Source: Antedon mediterranea (taxonomy: Eukaryota; Echinodermata; Crinoidea; Comatulida; Antedonidae). Taken from it: a DNA stretch of 64,000 nucleotides. Location of the stretch: assembly GCF_964355755.1 (NCBI RefSeq), contig NC_092680.1, forward strand, positions 15,539,001 through 15,603,000, read 5' to 3'. Below are positions 60,101 through 64,000 of the stretch, in pieces. Below the pieces are notes generated by a model. The model was given only the letters and a program-made list of their open reading frames with translations, was not told the DNA's origin and made no database searches. How positions within the stretch are numbered: the first letter of the stretch is position 1; each line of letters opens with the position of its first letter. A program made the position numbers and the translations under genes.

Positions 60101-61980
60101 CTTTAGTATATATTATGTTCTTATTTAGATGTTCACACCGATATTTCCTGTGAATACCAGAGTTCAACGCCCATCTACGCATTCGCATTTCGAACACACT
60201 CACATGAACTTGGTCGCGTGATTACAGGTTATCGTATTCGTAATGGACATTGGCAGCTTTTGGGAAAAGGCAACCCACAGTGGCCTCAGGTATGTAAAAG
60301 GAATTCTCATTAAAAAGTTAAACTACATCTATAACGGCACGTTTCATATTATATGGAATATAACAATGAATTTATTTAATAGTGAGCTTTTGATTTGTGA
60401 CAACAGACCACCAAACTATGTCATTTTAATTCATTGTGCGCATATTGAGATGCATATCTTCACTCCTTACTTCAACACATGTTTGATGGGTTCTAGGTCC
60501 AGGCGACGAATGACGACATATCGATTGACCTGATCTACATAGGTCGTTGACCATCGTAAATCAAAAGCTTGCTATCAATAATGTGAATCCGAGTATATAC
60601 TGTATAATATATGCAAATGCATAATTATTTTGGGCCATAGCCTATCAATCACTGTGATTAATATTGTATATGGATAGTTTAACTATTATTGGTGTGAAAA
60701 TAACTGCGTAATAAAATGGATTTAATAGCCATTGTAACTGCAACCAGATTAATTATTATCTATCTAGCAGCCGTCTTTACTAATTGCTTGATAAAAAGCT
60801 GTATTTGCATTTACCACTTAATCTCATCACAATCCAGCCTGGACATATCATTGTCCTCCTTAATAGCTATATTTAATAGGATTTCCTATGAATTATTACT
60901 TCTCATTTATGTAATATTATATGTCGGCAATAAATTATCTATACAATTTGTCACGGTCAGCTTTTATTAAAAAAGATATCTTATTGCAACAAGGCAGAAT
61001 TTGCAAGTAGATTCACAATAGTAAACATGTTCAAAGAAATGTTAAATAGTTTTACAATCTGTACAAAATACTCATGCATACAAAATTAAAAAAAATCTTC
61101 GACATCAATTAAGAAACAGACATTTTATATACAAAGTATCGATAGCCATCAGCTTCTGTTATCGGTAGTAAGGTTGCATCATCAATCCGTTGAGACCCTC
61201 AATTTGCACCGACAGTTTCTCCATCAGGACTTTTACTTGCCTGAGAAATATTCATGGATCAATTTACACTTGGGGCAATGCTATTTATGAAAGTAGGCAA
61301 CCAAAGTACGTTCGTATTCATATGTTTCCATAAACAGTTTTGCAGGAATTAAAAAAAATATAGGCTAACAAACACAAGGAGACTCTTTCCTTTCCCGTGC
61401 TTTGTCATCTTTCGGTAAACTATTAGTGGTACAACCGCCTTGGCATTTGAACAATTTCGTGTTGCTTTTATTATCTTGTTCATGCACTGACACACCTAGG
61501 TAAAGTATTACATTACAAGATTACAGATAATTACACAAGGCATTGCGCCCTCTACATTATTCGAAGTGGATAACTTCACAGTTGTCATGCCTAGAAATGA
61601 TTTTAAAAATTTAGTACTTTATAATGCGCGTTATTGAAACTGAAAATAGTGAAAATGTTGTGTAATTGCCTTTAAAGCTTTGTTTAAAATGGCACATATC
61701 TCAATGCATTTCTAAGTTTAAATTTACAACTGATCAATTATGTGTTTGTATGTTTACCATACTAATCCAGGTATAATAATGTTATTCAAAGTGATTGGAG
61801 GTGCGTATTGCTGAGTGGGTATATGAGTACTGTAAGCGTTTCTGAAAGTAAAAACATTTTTTTATTTCACATTTAGGCATTTTATCCGATGGATGAAGAG
61901 TATGAAATTAAATATGGAGACATGGTTGCAGCGAGGTGTAGTTTTAGTGCACCCAATAGGGATACCTACACACAGGTTGG
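44970..61980 (+). CDS. PAM: Peptidylglycine alpha-hydroxylating monooxygenase (PHM domain of PAM), 5' part, nine exons
   Basis: Coding segments joined by GT-AG introns: 44970-45119, 46053-46107, 52320-52410, 54016-54104, 56839-56922, 57911-57959, 59266-59333, 60129-60289, 61877-61980. Phases agree at every junction, giving 283 residues with no stop. Residues 1-25 are a signal peptide with a Leu/Phe-rich core. The rest aligns along its length with the copper type II monooxygenase fold. The CuH ligands are the HH pair at 81-82 (in [11 protein letters not shown]) and H148 (in QIHYG). The CuM His ligands are H219 and H221 (in RTHSHELG). Cysteines 56, 88, 101, 107, 203 and 270 fit the family's disulfide partners. 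By family knowledge the enzyme hydroxylates the alpha carbon of C-terminal glycine in peptides, using ascorbate, O2 and copper, as the first step of neuropeptide amidation in secretory granules. The third CuM ligand (Met) and the C-terminus lie beyond the window, so it cannot be decided whether this is monofunctional PHM or bifunctional PAM with a lyase domain. Confidence 0.93.
45325..45439. mobile_element. 115-bp MITE with TTAACCC ends
   Basis: Ends TTAACCCTTTCAAGAC and, inverted, TTAACCCATTAAAGAC. The interior holds cccatcccatatgggg. The terminal TTAA could reflect a TTAA-targeting family. It lies in PHM intron 1. Confidence 0.55.
45670..45765. repeat. Copy D of the same family, inverted, in PHM intron 1
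   Basis: Shares agaatatgccattttattat and gttattcactttactttgac with copy C. Confidence 0.45.
46053..46107 (+). CDS. PAM: PHM coding exon 2
   Basis: A 55-bp exon between acceptor tttttag and donor gtaagt. It encodes [18 protein letters not shown], with the first conserved Cys (C56). It ends with one base of a split Val codon. Confidence 0.88.
50829..51232 (+). mobile_element. tRNA-derived SINE, near full length, with (AAAAT)n tail
   Basis: The head carries an A box (TGGCTGAGCGG at 50838-50848) and a B box (GGTTCGAGGGC at 50903-50913) in Pol III spacing. A non-tRNA body of about 250 bp follows, with words such as gtcttctcggataaggac and gtagggggttaccccggtg. It ends in a pentanucleotide tail (51164-51232). 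A second copy lies at 31.64-31.89 kb, which proves it is an interspersed family. It sits in intron 2 of the PHM gene. Confidence 0.8.
52095..52240 (+). mobile_element. Probable LINE 3' tail with (AATG)n in PHM intron 2
   Basis: A 3' UTR-like stretch with tagccgacaatcaaatcc ends in ttaataaatgaatgaatgaa. It is the usual end of a truncated non-LTR copy. It lies within the 6.2-kb intron 2 of the PHM gene. Confidence 0.4.
52320..52410 (+). CDS. PAM: PHM coding exon 3 (CuH His-His pair)
   Basis: A 91-bp exon after acceptor tttttacag, ending at donor gtaaga. It encodes [20 protein letters not shown] and further residues. The His pair (81-82) binds CuH in the PHM family. It ends with two bases of a split Trp codon. 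Confidence 0.92.
52797..52900. repeat. 'gtataatcccacc' repeat in PHM intron 3
   Basis: ccgtagttcctcgggtataa, then cccacctcgagtataatccc and a C run. It resembles the ccgtattcgaataatccc repeat at 27.3 kb and is probably a related interspersed sequence. Confidence 0.35.
54016..54104 (+). CDS. PAM: PHM coding exon 4
   Basis: An 89-bp exon between ttttag and gtaagg. It encodes the Cys-containing loop (C101, C107) and the [10 protein letters not shown] block, which corresponds to the conserved ILYAWARNAP block of the family. Confidence 0.92.
54824..55312. mobile_element. ~490-bp terminal-inverted-repeat element in PHM intron 4
   Basis: About 42-bp inverted ends start TTTCGCAATCTTACGAATAC on the left and TTTCGCAACCTTACGAATAC (inverted) on the right. 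Both continue through gataacgaaaacggatacgt. The interior has no coding frame. It is probably a non-autonomous DNA transposon. Confidence 0.75.
55542..55630. repeat. 30-bp tandem repeat, three copies, in PHM intron 4
   Basis: Unit ataatgataatattatatct plus tgatacaata, three times with minor changes. Confidence 0.85.
56495..56560 (-). ncRNA. tRNA-like A-box fragments (SINE relic)
   Basis: The minus strand holds two tandem A-box-like pieces (gtggccgagaggttgctcga and gttgccgagtggttaggcag), similar to Leu/Ser tRNA 5' ends, with no clear B box. It is likely a relic of a tRNA-derived element within PHM intron 4. Confidence 0.3.
56575..56800 (+). mobile_element. Family copy 3 of the 39.05-kb element, in PHM intron 4
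   Basis: Shares aaattcctgtcattttattg, gttcaatagtaaa and tataacctttcattattcac with the other copies, but is shorter and lacks the long hairpin arm. Confidence 0.55.
56839..56922 (+). CDS. PAM: PHM coding exon 5 (third CuH His)
   Basis: An 84-bp exon after acceptor ctcaacag, ending at donor gtttgt. It encodes [22 protein letters not shown] and a short tail; H148 of IHYG is the third CuH ligand. Confidence 0.92.
57171..57697. repeat. ~527-bp element with 33-bp inverted ends in PHM intron 6
   Basis: Left arm aaaataacgcttaaaaaaga plus acgacg; right arm is its inverse at 57665-57697. Just inside the left arm the minus strand carries a degenerate CTGATAA...AAAACGTC motif like those in the repeats at 10.0 and 30.4 kb. 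Confidence 0.6.
57911..57959 (+). CDS. PAM: PHM coding exon 6
   Basis: A 49-bp exon after cttcaacag, ending at donor gtaata. It encodes [16 protein letters not shown]. This fits the family strand with the D-x-SG-x-x-L pattern, and the phase bridges exons 5 and 7. Confidence 0.85.
58018..58110. repeat. Copy C of the same family, inverted, in PHM intron 6
   Basis: ttgttcccctgaaatataat, gttgtagaatatgccatttt and atattcactttttatcaaaa align with the reverse complement of copy A. Confidence 0.5.
59266..59333 (+). CDS. PAM: PHM coding exon 7
   Basis: A 68-bp exon after tgtttcag, ending at donor gtgagt. It encodes [20 protein letters not shown] and two more residues. It corresponds to the conserved LIAGMYLMMS-x-IPAGE block. 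Confidence 0.9.
60129..60289 (+). CDS. PAM: PHM coding exon 8 (CuM His ligands)
   Basis: A 161-bp exon after ttatttag, ending at donor gtatgt. It encodes DISCEY (C203), the H-x-H motif in [11 protein letters not shown] (H219, H221) and [13 protein letters not shown]. It ends in phase 0 with PQWPQ. Confidence 0.93.
61877..61980 (+). CDS. PAM: PHM coding exon 9 (last one visible)
   Basis: A 104-bp exon after acceptor cacatttag, ending at donor gtatgt with two bases of a split Gly codon. It encodes [21 protein letters not shown]270 and a short tail. By homology the next exon should start with G-T-x-x-x-E-M-C and supply the CuM Met ligand. I found no such exon in the remaining 2 kb. Confidence 0.9.
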
Positions 61981-63207
61981 GTATGTAACATGTTTTATTG
62001 CTCAACTACATAGACTACTATACCAAGAACAAAATATAAAAAAAAATATTTTAGTAAAATGTAAATGAAATGTATGTGTTTTAAATTTATCGTCCCCAAA
62101 ATCATGAAAAATGAAGATAATAAACAAAAATAGATCATTTCAACAATATTTGCTTTAAATTACAGTTTTTTTAGGTAAATTTTTTTTTATCAAATTTTTT
62201 CTCAGAGTGCATAAACATTATTAATTTAAATGACATATTCAACAAAATCATTAGAAAAATTATTTTTTCAGGGAGACAATATATTTTTTATTCTTTCTTT
62301 AATTGAACATGAACATTATTTGTCGCGCCGCGGCTCTAGCCAGCTATGTCCCAGGAGGACACATTCATTAATAAGCTGTTTCATAGCGGTAGCTTTAGTA
62401 TCTAAGGCTGACAGTTTTGTGAATTTGGAAACTCGACTATAATTTATAGGTAGCTGCTGGACCCAAAAAAACGTCTGGGAGAAGAGAGTCTATATGAAAG
62501 CCTTTGCTGATAATACAGTATTATTGAGATGTAGACGGAAATCTGTAAAATCTTGTTCAATAAATAATAACTTCGTTTTGCTGTCAACCAGGCCGGTATT
62601 ATAATAAGTCACTGTCAAATAATCATTCGATAATGGTCAAAACTTTATTTTGGCTCTGTCAACATAAAGGGAGGTATTTACAATGACTTTCTTTTGACTG
62701 TCAATCTAGGCCAAGGTTATAATAATACGCCGTCAGATATTAAATCATTGAAACAGTCCTGGTAAATTTTTTTTTGGTTATCAGATGCCGGGGGGGGGGG
62801 GTCCAATCAATTATCGTCAGAAGGTGAACAATCAGTCTAGGTAGCAGCAGCAGATTATTATTAACGCCTGCTCCATTAATTAATCCAGAAAAAGGTTTGT
62901 ACATTATCTATTTGTTTATTAGCCTTCTCCTAACACAATTATATTTTCTTTAAAAAAAGGTTTTATAAGTGGTTTCAACATTTACGATAGTAATTTCACA
63001 GTTCTGTGTCTGGACGCAAGTTCATAGACCTACTAGTTATATTATTCATATTAACTGATACTTACTCTTCATTTACCGTAAAGTTCAGTTTTAATGAAAT
63101 ATATAATATAAATTGGCTTCGTAACAATTAATTAGTGTTGAAAAGGTTAGTTTTTTGGTGATAGGTGAAAATGACATGTCACTTCGTAATCAATTTATTT
63201 TTTTGGT
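61981..63207. other. PHM intron 9, no further exon found
   Basis: Contains family copy B and a G run (62789-62800). I looked for the expected GT-x-x-x-EMC exon on the plus strand and did not find it. Confidence 0.5.
62140..62292. repeat. Copy B of the TTAAAGATGTATTGTCC family
   Basis: Shares tttgctttaaattacag, aaatgacatattcaaca and ggagacaatatattttt with copy A in the same orientation. It lies 3' of PHM exon 9. Confidence 0.55.
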
Positions 63208-63575
63208 ATAAAGGCCCAATTACACTATGACGATAACGACGGACGATAAATATATAGCATGCATTTTTTTTACATAAACCAAAAGAAATTAGAAAGGTTT
63301 TCGTTCTAGACCTATAGGATAATCATTTATGCTGTCTTTGATAAAAATAATGTTTTTCAAATTCCAATCAAATGACGTCATGATAAATAAAAACAATAAA
63401 ATCGCTGTATTGTCACGGTATTATTGGTCTTACTAATCATGACGTCATTTGATTGGACGTGTGAAAATATAATTTTCATCAAAGGAATTGTTTATATTTC
63501 TTTTGGTTTATGTATTAAAAATGCACATTTGTCTATTTATCGTCGATCGTTATCGTCCTAGTGTATGGGCCTTAT
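63208..63575. mobile_element. 368-bp foldback element
   Basis: The ends ataaaggccca...gacgataacgacgg and ataaggcccatacactagga (inverted) pair. Pairing resumes inside with aaaccaaaagaaat and with ccaatcaaatgacgtcatga against its complement, so almost the whole element folds back. Confidence 0.75.
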
Positions 63576-64000
63576 GCTGTAAATGTTCAATTAATTGATC
63601 ATTCCGATTTGATTAGTTGGACTCTTGCACAGTTGCTGTCTAATCGTTGTTGTGTAATATCATTTCGAACCATATTAAAATCATAAAGAGATTCATATTC
63701 CTTAACATGTGGCTGTGCATGGAAGTCCGGTCTACAAAAACTCGGGCCCGGGATCATTGTTATTGGGCCTGAAAGTGTTGGTGAATTCATAATTATACTT
63801 AATATTATATTTATATATATATATATATAATTATATTATTATACAATTGAAAGCAAAACCCATTGAATCTCAAATCATTAGGACTAGAAATTTGGCTTAT
63901 CAATCAAATAAATACTCTCGTTCAAAATGAAACTCCAACCTCTCTAATCAAAAGATTGAACTCGAAAACGGACCGTTTTTTGAATTGGGTATGTTGAAAC

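Overview
This 64 kb window is AT-rich metazoan nuclear DNA. Genes are split by short GT-AG introns, and most of the sequence is intergenic or intronic and crowded with degenerate repeats. The organism is most likely a marine deuterostome invertebrate, probably an echinoderm. Four things suggest this: frequent TAGGCCTA words; microsatellite-tailed LINE ends and many short foldback elements; a GAS1/GDNF-receptor-like intronless gene; and a JHAMT-like methyltransferase. The taxon is an inference, and no species can be named from the sequence alone.

Four protein-coding genes can be supported. (1) At 22926-24215 (-) there is an intronless secreted or membrane-anchored cysteine-rich protein with GDNF-receptor/GAS1-type modules. 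(2) At 27045-28820 (-) there is a three-exon gene for a small single-pass membrane protein with an Asp/Gly-rich acidic tail; its family is not recognised. (3) At 31108-33306 (-) there is a four-exon class I SAM-dependent methyltransferase of the JHAMT-like type. Its last exon is short and its third intron carries a tRNA-derived SINE. (4) From 44970 to the right edge (+) lies the 5' part of a peptidylglycine alpha-hydroxylating monooxygenase gene (PHM, or the PHM half of bifunctional PAM). Nine coding exons are visible, and the copper-ligand His residues H81, H82, H148, H219 and H221 are all present. The Met ligand exon lies beyond the window.

The left 22 kb holds no convincing gene. It carries a 1.8 kb array of 57-bp units, each with two perfect Pol III B-box words (3.24-5.05 kb). 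It also holds a 1.25 kb A/C-rich minisatellite (7.92-9.17 kb), an ~80-bp tandem repeat (10.73-11.05 kb), the 3' end of a CR1/L2-like LINE (12.08-12.33 kb, -) and an Asp/Glu-coding (GAT)n tract (19.9-20.2 kb). Between 34 and 44 kb there are foldback elements, a GACA-repeat/hairpin pair and no clear gene. The 45-62 kb region is almost entirely PHM introns, with several inserted inverted-repeat elements.

The four genes show no sign of forming a joint pathway. PHM acts in neuropeptide amidation in the secretory pathway, the GAS1-like protein is a probable cell-surface co-receptor, and the other two are separate. The most unusual signals are the B-box satellite, hammerhead-ribozyme-like motifs inside interspersed repeats, and a pair of 175-bp inverted-terminal-repeat elements with exact 5-bp target duplications.
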